The translations under genes were made by a program, and so were the position numbers. Positions 51,729 to 60,494 of a stretch of DNA of 64,000 nt are shown here, piece after piece; position 1 is the first letter of the stretch; each line of letters opens with the position of its first letter. The DNA comes from Microvirga aerilata (lineage in GTDB: Bacteria; Pseudomonadota; Alphaproteobacteria; Rhizobiales; Beijerinckiaceae), in assembly GCF_016743775.1 (NCBI RefSeq), contig NZ_JAEQMY010000012.1, positions 1-64,000 of the forward strand. The letters run 5' to 3'. The notes under the pieces were generated by a model, which saw only the letters and a program-made list of their open reading frames with translations, was not told where the DNA came from and searched no databases.

Positions 51729-52230
51729 ACCTTGAAGATTGCAACGTGAAGCCTCAAAGGAAAAATGCGCTTCCACACCATCGCCCGCTATAATAGACCA
51801 CCTGAAACAGGATTATCCAAGCGAGCATAAACGCAGGTGTCTACCGTTGGTGCCTTCTCAGGATATGCCACAAACAAATCCGGCTCTCCGCCCCACCATG
51901 GCTCTAGCTATCGACTGTGGTAATGTGAGGTTGGCGATGATTGGGCTTGCTAAACCTTAGCTGTCTCCGTTTGATTGACCACCCGCTCGGTTCCTAGTGT
52001 TGGGACCTTGATCCGGTACCTCGGCACACCATCAGTGTCGGCAGGGAGGAGGCAATGTGTTGCGTGAACTTGAGACAGCCAAAGCCGAGGTTTAGTGTGT
52101 AAACATTTCGCGACGTAGAAGCTAATCCAGCTTTGCGCCGCAACAAGTAAATGAATACCGGGAGATTTGGGCGTGCTAGCCACATCCCCTCTGAACAACA
52201 GGTTCCAGTGAGTTCACTGACGCTAGAAGG
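51729..52230. other. Gap with a possible gene fragment
   Basis: On the minus strand at about 51950-52060 the peptide LLPADTDGVPRYRIKVPTLG, then TERVVNQTETAKV, resembles the C-terminal half of a small protein type common in Methylobacteriaceae, but no proper N-terminus or start is visible. Otherwise nothing is recognised. Confidence 0.35.
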
Positions 52231-52743
52231 CTAGCGACATATCTTCTGTATAACGGATTTCATTTCCGGCCAGCCAAACATGATCATCGTGTCTCCCAAT
52301 GCTAGCTTTAGAGATGATGACGTAACGTCCGAGCGGTGGAAGATTGCGTTGAATCCATAGGCCGCAAAATAGTCGCTTATCTCCGCTCGCAGTTTCTTTT
52401 GAGCACCATGATTGAAGTCAACCGAAAGTACCAGGCCAGTCCTTTTCGGCGCTGCTAGTGCGCGAGGTATGCGAGGATCCTTGTGGCCTTCCTTGACAAG
52501 GATTATGAACTCGCCTTCCAAGCCCCCTTGCCGCCGCTCGCACCCCACCAATCCGAGTTCCACCTCAGGGAGATTGGTCGATGAAATCCAAGCTTCGCCC
52601 GCGGGTGTTTCACCCTCTACTAACCGCCACCGGCGTTGCCCGGTAACTTCGCTGGCCTGCAGCGTTGAGGACGCGACACAGGTCAATGTGGCGAGGATGA
52701 ACAGAGCACTCCAGTGCCGTGCCCATCGGAGGGTAAATGACAT
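52231..52743 (-). CDS. Secreted hypothetical protein
   Basis: A 170-residue protein with a signal peptide (HWSALFILATLTCVASSTLQ, cleavage near ASA-like LQA). The mature part is beta-rich (EAWISSTNLPEVELGLVGCE, then GEFIILVKEG) and ends in a hydrophobic segment (LGDTMIMFGWPEMKSVIQKI). It is probably periplasmic. No family is recognised. Upstream 52,744-53,040 holds nothing recognisable. Confidence 0.6.
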   Translation of the reverse strand: MSFTLRWARHWSALFILATLTCVASSTLQASEVTGQRRWRLVEGETPAGEAWISSTNLPEVELGLVGCERRQGGLEGEFIILVKEGHKDPRIPRALAAPKRTGLVLSVDFNHGAQKKLRAEISDYFAAYGFNAIFHRSDVTSSSLKLALGDTMIMFGWPEMKSVIQKICR

Positions 52744-53040
52744 TCTTTAGAACTCCGTCTTTAAACCACGCATGGCAGTGGTGAGATTCTAGGTGAGCAA
52801 TACTGACTGTGAAGGCGAAGTGAGCAAGCAGATATTCCTCGAAAGGTTACTTCTTAGGCTTTTAAGATGCACAAAGAGGTGGCTGGGTGGTGCGCTTGGG
52901 ATCGGAAGTGTTACGGCTGCATAGAATCCGGTGCGTCGGCCATTGAATAATGGGCTGTGCCGCATGGGAGCGTCATCGCGGATGGCCACCGCGATGGCCG
53001 CTTGGGCCAAATGACTTGGCCCAAGCGTTCGTGCGTTCGA

Positions 53041-53679
53041 TCATGCGGCTTTGGGATAGAGCAGCGCGAGTTGACTGCGGTTGCGCTGAATCTGCCGCTC
53101 GCGGGGGTAGTCCCGCCACCGCAGCCAGAAGTGCTCGCCTTGTGCCAATACCACGATGGCCTCGTACCAACCCTCGGACTCGTCGTCCCGTGCGAGCACC
53201 AGCGATCCCGGACCAACCTCGTCAAAGTCCTGCGGCAGCGGGCGGGCAGGTGCGACTGTGCCGAGCGTTGCTGGCAAGCGATTTGCAAGGCGCGGCTTCA
53301 GCGTGGACCCAACGCCAGCATCGGCGGCGTTCGCTTTCTCCGGATCCGACTGCCCCGCTGTTGCGGGAGCTTCGGCTGGCTTGCTCGTGAGCCGTCTGAG
53401 TTGAGCAAGCGCATCGCTGGCTGAGGCCGACACACGCGGCACATGCGGCATCCCGTCTTTCCGCAGGCGCCCGTGCGGTAGCTTGGCAGCGAGCCGTTTG
53501 TGCTCATCATCGGCAAGCTGCAGAACCTGAAATCCGCAATCGGTTGCTGCGGCGCCGGCGTGCGAGGCTTCCGTGCTGTCAAACCACGCGGCAGCGGCAC
53601 AGCCAGCTTGGGTCGGACCGACAAGTACAACGCTCGGTCCGGGCGCGACGGTCGGCTTTTCTGAAAGTTTGCGCTTCAT
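53041..53679 (-). CDS. Hypothetical protein with Tudor-like C-terminal domain
   Basis: The 212-residue protein has a low-complexity, Ala-rich middle (about 85-135) and a compact C-terminal domain: VGPGSLVLARDDESEGWYEA, then IVVLAQGEHFWLRWRDYPRE. This looks like a Tudor/Agenet-type small barrel, with aromatic residues at the usual positions. The start at 53679 has GGAGG seven bases upstream, but that site is masked by a hairpin (next entry). Function unknown; it may bind modified protein or nucleic acid. Confidence 0.6.
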   Translation of the reverse strand: MKRKLSEKPTVAPGPSVVLVGPTQAGCAAAAWFDSTEASHAGAAATDCGFQVLQLADDEHKRLAAKLPHGRLRKDGMPHVPRVSASASDALAQLRRLTSKPAEAPATAGQSDPEKANAADAGVGSTLKPRLANRLPATLGTVAPARPLPQDFDEVGPGSLVLARDDESEGWYEAIVVLAQGEHFWLRWRDYPRERQIQRNRSQLALLYPKAA

Positions 53680-53684
53680 AATAA

Positions 53685-53719
53685 GGCCTCCAAATACGAT
53701 GGAGGGCCCCGTGGGGCCC
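53685..53719 (-). promoter_or_regulatory. Hairpin masking the ribosome-binding site of 53041-53679
   Basis: The Shine-Dalgarno GGAGG (complement of 53687-53691) lies within a perfect 6-bp stem, cctcca (53687-53692) with tggagg (53700-53705), loop of seven bases, extendable by two pairs across a bulge. A second stem gggcccc/ggggccc (53704-53719) follows upstream. The site is closed in the folded RNA, suggesting control by temperature, ligand or protein. Confidence 0.5.
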
Positions 53720-54192
53720 TGGTCATCAGTTCGCTTGCGGTGGCGGCTATACGCGAACAGCCATGCTTAATATTGCCGAGCTACATGGTGCATCACGGTC
53801 GAGCTTCCATCCAAGCTCAATCAGTATACTAGGATTATATACCTAATGCAAGCTTTTTCTGAGAAAGCTTGGCCGTTCCAATTCCACTACAGCGCAGCTA
53901 ACGGCCACGGTTATACAAGACTGCCGGGACAGTTGCGCTCCGGCGCAAACTCCGCACAGCATTCGTATGCTGGATAGGCTTTGAAACCTCGCCAATTCTC
54001 CAGCACCTGAAGCCAGAACTTGCCCATTCCGTTACAGCAGCGAGTTGTGCCGTGGTGTTCATCAACACGGCACGCTTTTCTGATTATTGTCCTAAGCGTT
54101 GATAATGCTTTCCCTCTTGCTTAGGAAAGTGCTGATGAGAGGGAGCGCCAGAGTGGTAGCTCTCCGAACCAAGAGAGTTTGGGGCAGACGTG
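53720..54192. other. Intergenic; leader of the 54-kb operon, with a rightward hairpin
   Basis: GTGCCGT (54047-54053) and ACGGCAC (54067-54073), followed by GCTTTTCT, make a plausible Rho-independent terminator on the plus strand, about 110 bases before the operon starting at 54193. This may end a short leader or small RNA (attenuation). An aagctttttctgagaaagctt palindrome lies at about 53,850-53,872. Confidence 0.4.
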
Positions 54193-55206
54193 ATGGACGC
54201 CAAGCTGGCGAAGGGCTTTACGCGCCAAGGTTTCAGGCAGGATTTCCGCGCGCTGGACGATGTGACGGATACGCAAGCATCCGTGTTCAAGCCATACATT
54301 GAGAAGATCACAGGCCGGGGGAGACTGAAGAAGCAGGAAGCCAAGGCACTGGTCGCGCGGAACCGGGAGTTTAAAAGCCATCCTCATCATACGGTCTTCA
54401 TCGAGCACTTCATCAATCCCTGCATCAAGTCGCTCTCTCCAGACTTTGATGAAGCCGTGGCCGGCGGCGCACTCTCCTGGAATCCGTGGCCGTGGACAGA
54501 TCACGACGAAAAAATCCGGGCCTTCTCGCTGTTCTACGACCGGGTCACACGAACTCGGATTGAAGGACGGCGCTACGAATATCCCCTTTACGTGCGCGAA
54601 CATGCCATCAGCCGCTTTTTGGAGCGCTCTGACCGTGACTATGCCAGCGTGACCCGTTCGCTCTGGCCGAGCCTGCTTCTGGTGGAACTCATCGAAAGGT
54701 CTCCTGAGCCATTTGTTGCGAGACCTTTCCTCCTTCCTTGCCCAGGCGGAGCCTTTCTCGGTCTGGCTGTCACCGAGCGCTTGCCCTCTAGCCTCCGAGG
54801 CGCGCAGACGTCCATCATCACCAAAACGGGGGCTCAGGAGTACGATTGTGCCGCAACGGTTCCCGTGAAGGGACGGCTGTTCTTCGTGAACACGTACGTT
54901 CACGACGATGAACTTCGACAGGACCAGCGTCTCCTGTGCACTGCCGTTTCAGCGCTGATCGAGCGCCATCGACCCGCGCTGATCGGCTCGCTCCTGTCGA
55001 GGGTCATGATCGTGTACGGCGAACCCGACGACCTTGGGCTAGACATTCGCTTCCCGCGCAGCGGCCTCAACGAGGCACTCTCAGATTTCACACAATTGCT
55101 GGCTTCTCATCTATGGCGCGATACCATGCGAATGCCCACCGATGGCGTCTTCAGAGACTACGTCACCCTGCAGATTGAGCAACAAGATAAGGTGCGCACC
55201 CAATGA
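54193..55206 (+). CDS. Hypothetical protein, partner of UDG-like protein
   Basis: A 337-residue soluble protein not recognised. It is basic at the N-terminus (FTRQGFRQDFRALDDVTDTQ, then GRGRLKKQEAKALVARNREF) and has a block YPLYVREHAISRFLERSDRD reminiscent of DUF4258-like 'HAxxRxxER' segments. GTG at 54190 is an alternative start. Its stop overlaps the start of the next gene by ATGA, so the two proteins are made together and probably interact. It is first in a three-gene operon. Confidence 0.65.
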   Translation: MDAKLAKGFTRQGFRQDFRALDDVTDTQASVFKPYIEKITGRGRLKKQEAKALVARNREFKSHPHHTVFIEHFINPCIKSLSPDFDEAVAGGALSWNPWPWTDHDEKIRAFSLFYDRVTRTRIEGRRYEYPLYVREHAISRFLERSDRDYASVTRSLWPSLLLVELIERSPEPFVARPFLLPCPGGAFLGLAVTERLPSSLRGAQTSIITKTGAQEYDCAATVPVKGRLFFVNTYVHDDELRQDQRLLCTAVSALIERHRPALIGSLLSRVMIVYGEPDDLGLDIRFPRSGLNEALSDFTQLLASHLWRDTMRMPTDGVFRDYVTLQIEQQDKVRTQ

Positions 55207-56357
55207 GCCTACCTGCTCATGGCCCCATCTCATGCCGCCGCTGCTTCAATAGTCCGGATGATACCCAGAGGATCGGGAAGTGGCAGGTCGTGAACGATCC
55301 CGGCGCATGGGGATCGGCGACGCCCCGCGTCCTGATCCTCGGGTTCAGCAAGGGCTTCACCCAGGCTGGAGCCTACCGGACCAGCCGCTTCGAGGATGTT
55401 CCGTTCAAGAACATGCGGACTCGTCTCACGGAGAGCCTCAGGCTTCTTGGCGTTCTCGGCTCTGCGGAAGAAGTCGATGACAGGATGGTAGCATCCGAGA
55501 CGGACTTTGCATTCGGCTCTCTGGTGAGATGCAGCCTTGCTCGCCAGAACGAGGGAACCGGGCGGCTTGAATGCACAGGTCCGATCATGCCGAAAGCTTT
55601 CACGGAAGATGTCGCCCTTCTCGTACGCCGCTGTGCCGAGACCTTTCTTCTGGACCTCCCCCGCTCCGTTCGGCTCGTCCTGATGCTGGGCACGGGCAAC
55701 GCATATATCGAGGGGTGCCGCGGTCTTGTTCGGTCTCTGTACGGACCGAGGTTCGCACCCGTCAACGATGTCAGCTACCGGACAGGCGACGTAATCTGGG
55801 TCCACATCAGCCATCCGTCCGGGCTGAACGGCCATCATCTAGCGTGGATGGCGGGTGGTCCATCAACTCCGCAAGGTCACAAGCAGCGTCTGGCGTGCGA
55901 GGCCGTCCGCCTCGCCGGTGCGCCCCCAGACATCTCGATGTCCGAGAGCGCGTCCGAGCCTGTGGTCCCGCTTCACCAGGCTCCTCGCCGGACCAGAGAG
56001 GATAGCTCACCGAAGCGGGCTAATAGTTCGATGAAATTTTTCATAATCGAACGGATCAGGCCCGATGGAGAACGCTACATTCCCTATCGCTATGAGGATG
56101 GCCTATACCGGGTTGCTGACCCCTCCCTCGGACGCACGAAGCATCTTGCGGCCAACCAAATCGCGATCCGGGAAGACGAGATCGTTCCATACTTGCAACG
56201 AGGGTTCCCGCTTCGGATGATCGGCGAGCGCACAGGACAGCGCAACTTAATCGCAGCAGCGGACATCACCGTACGAAGTTCCAGCGATGCCACAAGTATT
56301 GCCAAGCTAACTTCGCTGAGGCAGGATTCAGATCACACGCCCAACATCACGGACTGA
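55203..56357 (+). CDS. Uracil-DNA-glycosylase-superfamily-like protein
   Basis: The 384-residue protein has a UDG-like fold in its first 220 residues: motif 1 region PRVLILGFSKGFTQAGAYRT (41-60), the central strand RLVLMLGTGNAY (157-168) and the motif 2-like loop HPSGLNGHHLAW (204-215). An N-terminal CRRC (11-14) and other Cys may bind metal or an Fe-S cluster, as in family 4/5 UDGs. The C-terminal 110 residues form an extra domain (FFIIERIRPDGERYIPYRYE). It should recognise a damaged or modified base in DNA or a nucleotide. Coupled to the preceding gene by overlap. Confidence 0.65.
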   Translation: MSLPAHGPISCRRCFNSPDDTQRIGKWQVVNDPGAWGSATPRVLILGFSKGFTQAGAYRTSRFEDVPFKNMRTRLTESLRLLGVLGSAEEVDDRMVASETDFAFGSLVRCSLARQNEGTGRLECTGPIMPKAFTEDVALLVRRCAETFLLDLPRSVRLVLMLGTGNAYIEGCRGLVRSLYGPRFAPVNDVSYRTGDVIWVHISHPSGLNGHHLAWMAGGPSTPQGHKQRLACEAVRLAGAPPDISMSESASEPVVPLHQAPRRTREDSSPKRANSSMKFFIIERIRPDGERYIPYRYEDGLYRVADPSLGRTKHLAANQIAIREDEIVPYLQRGFPLRMIGERTGQRNLIAAADITVRSSSDATSIAKLTSLRQDSDHTPNITD

Positions 56358-56359
56358 AT

Positions 56360-56722
56360 ATGTTCAAATCTGCTGCGCGTAATTTTCTGCGGCTTGGCTC
56401 ATTCCAGAGCTCTCGCTCTGATCAGAATGAGAGCCTTCGCGATGACCACGATGCCCGAAGAAGTGCCCGTCAGAGCGCTCAAGAACGGATCCGGGCCGCA
56501 GAAGAAAGACATCTCCTGGAGCAAAGGCTCGCGAAGGCAAAAGAGAAGGGCAACTGGCACCTCGTCATGGCGTTAAAGGCTGCAATTGCCGGAACGCCTC
56601 TGCCGCGCAAGCACAGGCGGCTGCTCCAAACTTCGGCTGTACAAACTCCCCCAGAGGTGAAGACAAAGCAGTCGGACCAACCTGCCAAGAAGTGCCGGGC
56701 GCGACACCCATGGTGCCGATGA
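56360..56722 (+). CDS. Small charged hypothetical protein
   Basis: A 120-residue protein beginning two bases after the UDG-like gene. It is highly charged, with a long helix (SARQSAQERIRAAEERHLLE, then QRLAKAKEKGNWHLVMALKA) and a basic tail. No family is recognised. The position suggests an accessory subunit of the same system. Confidence 0.5.
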   Translation: MFKSAARNFLRLGSFQSSRSDQNESLRDDHDARRSARQSAQERIRAAEERHLLEQRLAKAKEKGNWHLVMALKAAIAGTPLPRKHRRLLQTSAVQTPPEVKTKQSDQPAKKCRARHPWCR

Positions 56723-57151
56723 CCGCCAAGCTGCGTTCTTCAGCAGGCTATCCCACTGGCAAGCTGCGCTGGACATAGGACGCTGACCGCCCGTGCAGCG
56801 CCTTGCGCAGGCCCAACACGATGACGTATTGCCCTCGCAGCGTCCGAGATCCGATTGCTCGGGCTGTCCTTCGGTCATGTGCCGGACCTCGGGTGACGCC
56901 TCTCCCCTGCTCATTGACCCCGGGCTGCGCAGCACCCTTAGGTCGCCCGGCTCGAAGAACTCACAGGCGAACCCTTATCCCTACAGACGACTTCAATCGC
57001 GTGCTGACCCTTCCGCCGCGCAGGCGACAGGCACCTTCCCTATTTTCCTCATTCTAGGTTCCCTGAAAAATGCCGCCGCTTTTCCCTCGGGGGAAATAGC
57101 GTTGGTCTGCAGAGTCCGCTTTGATCAGCCCGCAATGGAGGCCGATCCCCG
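56723..57151. other. Gap, nothing recognised
   Basis: About 430 bases with only poor reading frames. It must hold the promoter of the next operon, if that is separate. No hairpin stands out. Confidence 0.4.
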
Positions 57152-57490
57152 ATGACAACTCTAGCACCGATGCCAATTGACCTCACGCGCCATGCCTATC
57201 TTCGCGTCCGGCAACGCGGGGTTCCACGGCGGGTTCTTGACCTTGTTCTCGACCATGCTGACGTGGCGATCCATGCGGGGAATGGCTGCGAGCACATCCG
57301 TCTCAGCCGCCGTCATGCCAACACCCTGATTGCCTCAGGACATGCAACGCCGGATGAAGCCGCGAGGGCCACCCGTCTCGTCGCCGTCATCGGTCAGCGA
57401 GGGGTGGCGACTGTTCTTAGGCCCCAGCATGGCTCTCGTGGACGACGATACCGCCGCCAGATGGCAACCCATTCAATGCATATCGCTTAA
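57152..57490 (+). CDS. DUF4258-like small protein
   Basis: A 112-residue protein with GGAGG before the ATG. The core (LTRHAYLRVRQRGVPRRVLD) matches the H-A-x2-R-x3-R-G pattern of DUF4258-type domains, whose members are often linked to toxin or nuclease systems. A basic tail follows (QHGSRGRRYRRQM). It is 11 bases upstream of the 476-residue gene and so in its operon. Toxin-like activity is possible but unproven. Confidence 0.6.
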   Translation: MTTLAPMPIDLTRHAYLRVRQRGVPRRVLDLVLDHADVAIHAGNGCEHIRLSRRHANTLIASGHATPDEAARATRLVAVIGQRGVATVLRPQHGSRGRRYRRQMATHSMHIA

Positions 57491-57501
57491 AGGCTCTCGC
57501 A

Positions 57502-58932
57502 ATGGCTACCGTGATAGAGTTCTCGAGATTTCGCCAGACCAAGAATCCCACCATGACGCAATTACCACCAACTCCGGTCGAAACCAATGCTGGCCAAGCA
57601 CTAGCTCCGGTCCGAGATGCCGAGCGCACGACGATCCAGCAGGCCGTCTCGCGAACAAAGAAGTTCAAGCGCGGGCAGGATGCTGCGACCGTGGCGGCCC
57701 GGCTCGGCGAAGTCCTGGAGCGCGCCGCAGCCCAAGGTATCCCAAAAACCCGTGTGCTGCAGGCGGGCTGGCCGGGAGCGCGCCTCAAGGACCTCGATAA
57801 GATCACTGTGCCGCCGTCGAGCCAGGGCGCGTCCGCGTCTCGGCTGGGCCGCCTGCAGAAAGGTCCGGGCAACTATGCCCGCGTCGGCATGGCGGCGGCC
57901 CGTCTTCTCCGGATGGATGTTGATGACATGCTGCTCCATCTGTTTCGCGGCACGTCGGTAGACGCGGTAAACGAAGAACTCTGTCTGCGGGTCCTGCACG
58001 AGCCGGAGGCGGAGGAATGCTGGGGTCTGCTGTCCAGGCAGATCTCCGAAATGGTCGCCTGGGTTATCCGAGGGGCACGGCTGAACGACCATGTCGTGCG
58101 GGCGGCTGCCACACGGGGCCGCTACGACCTCGCGGCAGACAAGCTTTTGCCCGCGTCCATTGTTCTGTTTCAGCACGGTCCGCTCGCGAACAATTTCGAG
58201 AGCTATGACGAGTTTCCGCCGGTGCCCTCGGTTCTCATCCATGAAGACGAACTGGCCCATTTTCGCCGGGGAACGCTTCGGCTTCTGTCCCCGGAGGGGT
58301 CTGCCGAGGCTATCAAGGTCAATGTCCGGATCGTTCGCGAGCTGCGGTTGGCCATTGGCCCCGTCGATCTCCTGACCGAGGCAGGGCCGCTGTTCGAGGT
58401 GAGGACTCGGGTGGATGTCGCGGCGGAAGGGAACCCGATTCGGCTGTTGCGCCCGTGGCTTTATCTCGACGGCACCGAAGCGGTTGATGTGCTCTGGAAT
58501 GGGGTGGTTCGCAGCGCAGTCCTGGACTTCGAGCCCGAGCCCGAGCATGAGGCTGAGGCTGATCAACTGCGGGTCCCGCTCGACGGCGCTGGCGAGGGTC
58601 TCAATGGCGGTCCGCTCCAGCCTGAACACGTCTACGCAGTCTGGTATCCCATCACGCCGCGGACGTGCCAGCGGCTCCTGATGCGCTCCGCCAATGACTT
58701 TCAAAGCAGTGTGGGCTGGCCGCGCGTCCGGGAGAACATGGCAACGCTGTGCCTGAGCGGCACGGTCGGAGCGGCTCTGGAAGGAGCCCTCCTGTCGCAG
58801 CCGTGCGAGCTGTCAGAGACACTGCTCGCCGAGGCCCGGCGCCTGTCCGCGCTCGTGATAGATTTTGCGGCGGAGCGCCGCCTGCACGCAGTGGCTCTGC
58901 ACGAGCAGGCTTTGCAGCGGTGGAGCAGCTAA
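57502..58932 (+). CDS. Large protein of unknown function in nuclease operon
   Basis: The 476-residue protein is not recognised. Residues about 60-150 look helical and may hold a helix-turn-helix (AATVAARLGEVLERAAAQGI, then PKTRVLQAGWPGARLKDLDK and LGRLQKGPGNYARVGMAAAR). The rest is mixed alpha/beta with no catalytic signature. It lies between the DUF4258-like gene and the PD-(D/E)XK nuclease gene on one strand. A role as DNA-recognition or control subunit for the nuclease is an inference from position only. Confidence 0.6.
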   Translation: MATVIEFSRFRQTKNPTMTQLPPTPVETNAGQALAPVRDAERTTIQQAVSRTKKFKRGQDAATVAARLGEVLERAAAQGIPKTRVLQAGWPGARLKDLDKITVPPSSQGASASRLGRLQKGPGNYARVGMAAARLLRMDVDDMLLHLFRGTSVDAVNEELCLRVLHEPEAEECWGLLSRQISEMVAWVIRGARLNDHVVRAAATRGRYDLAADKLLPASIVLFQHGPLANNFESYDEFPPVPSVLIHEDELAHFRRGTLRLLSPEGSAEAIKVNVRIVRELRLAIGPVDLLTEAGPLFEVRTRVDVAAEGNPIRLLRPWLYLDGTEAVDVLWNGVVRSAVLDFEPEPEHEAEADQLRVPLDGAGEGLNGGPLQPEHVYAVWYPITPRTCQRLLMRSANDFQSSVGWPRVRENMATLCLSGTVGAALEGALLSQPCELSETLLAEARRLSALVIDFAAERRLHAVALHEQALQRWSS

Positions 58933-59050
58933 TGAGGCGGTACTCAAAGGCGAACAGGGCCGCACGGGCTGTGCCCATGAGTTGTAGTCCCACGAAGAGT
59001 CCCTTGACCAATATGCAGCAGCAGGTCGTGCAGTACGGAGCGAGCAAACA

Positions 59051-60088
59051 ATGCGAGAGACACGCGATGAGACCCAGGGGCGACCAGCCGTCCTGGAGCG
59101 GGACGTTGACGCCCTGCTGATCCGGCGGCTGCGCACTGATGCCGGCTTCGCAGCGAACCTGATCGACGCCGTCAGCAGGCAAGCCGGGATCGCTCTGGCC
59201 TGCGAGCGCGTCGGCATCGACGCCCAGGTTCGGCACGAAGGCACCAGCGGCACCATTGACGTTCTGCTTCGGCTGTTCACCGAACGCTCCGGCGAGACCG
59301 GGCGCATTCTGATCGAGAACAAGCTCGACAGCAGCTTCACGCCGGGTCAGCCCGAGCGCTACGAATCCTCGGCGGCAGCAATGTCCCGCAGCGGACGCCC
59401 CGCCGTGCCGGTAATCTGCGCGCCTGCGGACTACCTGAAGCGCTCGCGCCACGTCGGCCCGTTCAAAGCGCACATCAGCTACGAGAATGTCTGCGACTGG
59501 ACTGACGGCGAGGATGCCTTGCTGATGCAGGCCGCCATTCGCCGCTTCGCCATGCCCTATGAACCGGACCCGGTGCCGGAGGTGCAGGATTTTCATGAAG
59601 GCTACTGGCAGCTTGTGCGAGAGCTGGCGCCTGAGCTGATTGTGAAGCCGAATCCCAACACGGGCGGAGAGCGGCCAGAGGCATCCCGCACGGTCTACTT
59701 CGTCACCAAGAAAACTCTGCCCGGCTATGACTTCCTGCCCACGCTGCGGTTCTCGCATCAATGCTGGGACGCCTCGGCTCCATCCGCCAGCGTCAAGATC
59801 ATGTTTGACGGCTGGGCGGCGTACGAGCCCCTTCTGCAGCGCCGCGCCCGCGAGGCCCTGGGCCATACAGGCCTCTATCTCCGAAGGGCGGGCCGCAGTC
59901 TCGGGCTCGTCCATGACACGCCTCGCTTGGACAACAAGCGCCCCGTGAACACCCAGCTCGACGCGGTCGCCAGCGGGATCCGCGCAGCATCGAAGCTGAG
60001 GGCCTGGATGTTTGCCAACGAACCGACCCTGCGCGAATGGGCATCAGCGGTGGCGGCCTCGGCGGATCAGGCCGAGGCTATCTCCTGA
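59051..60088 (+). CDS. PD-(D/E)XK nuclease-superfamily protein
   Basis: The 345-residue protein has a nuclease core near its N-terminus: a conserved Glu in VLERDVDALL (Glu17), GTIDVLLRL with Asp70, and ILIENKLDSSFTPGQPERY with Glu89-Asn90-Lys91, that is, D-(x)18-E-x-K, followed by Gln100 and Tyr104. This fits PD-(D/E)XK enzymes of restriction and repair. The remaining 230 residues form an unrecognised C-terminal part. GGAGCG lies upstream of the ATG. The operon context (DUF4258-like plus unknown 476-residue protein) suggests a defence role. Confidence 0.75.
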   Translation: MRETRDETQGRPAVLERDVDALLIRRLRTDAGFAANLIDAVSRQAGIALACERVGIDAQVRHEGTSGTIDVLLRLFTERSGETGRILIENKLDSSFTPGQPERYESSAAAMSRSGRPAVPVICAPADYLKRSRHVGPFKAHISYENVCDWTDGEDALLMQAAIRRFAMPYEPDPVPEVQDFHEGYWQLVRELAPELIVKPNPNTGGERPEASRTVYFVTKKTLPGYDFLPTLRFSHQCWDASAPSASVKIMFDGWAAYEPLLQRRAREALGHTGLYLRRAGRSLGLVHDTPRLDNKRPVNTQLDAVASGIRAASKLRAWMFANEPTLREWASAVAASADQAEAIS

Positions 60089-60494
60089 GGCGCGCTGAGA
60101 GGCATCTCTGGTACAGCCGGGCCTGGCACTCGGCTGCACTCGTTCAGAGCATAGCCCAAAGGTCTACCTTGAACGGGCTCATGGCGTTGCTTTCGCGTGT
60201 CCATCTCGGGCGCTCCATCCAAAAGGTGAATTTGACCTTGTCCGGCGTCAACTCGGATGCTCGCCTATGCGCCTGCCACGTGCAACCAACAAGAGCGTCT
60301 GAGCTGAAGATTGACGACCAGCAGCCAAGCGGTGGCGGCCTTCCCACGGCGTCTGAAGGACACCCGTTCAGACCGACTTCACCCACCCGCTGCACCTCGC
60401 GGCAGCCTGACTCAGTTGGCGCTCCACTTGGCTGTCCGGAAGGGCTGGTCAAACCAGCCGAGCCACTTCGGAGCTCCTTCCAGCGTTTTCGCGA
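60089..60494. other. Gap; possible decayed coding sequence
   Basis: On the minus strand, about 60,144-60,255 reads SELTPDKVKFTFWMERPRWT then RESNAMSPFKVDLWAML, protein-like but without a credible start. No family is recognised, so it may be a fragment. Confidence 0.3.

Noticed and set aside
54121-54903. 260-codon minus-strand frame opposite the first gene of the 54-kb operon
   Set aside because: The plus-strand gene is coupled to the UDG-like gene by ATGA and has a better start; the minus frame has no domain.
57601-58704. Long open frame (367 codons) on the minus strand opposite the 476-residue gene
   Set aside because: Composition (many Pro, Arg, His, Gln) and lack of family signal mark it as an antisense shadow in GC-rich DNA; the plus-strand frame has the better composition and operon position.
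58652-59914. 420-codon minus-strand frame opposite the nuclease gene
   Set aside because: The plus strand encodes the PD-(D/E)XK motif with a ribosome-binding site; the minus frame has no recognisable domain and spans two genes.
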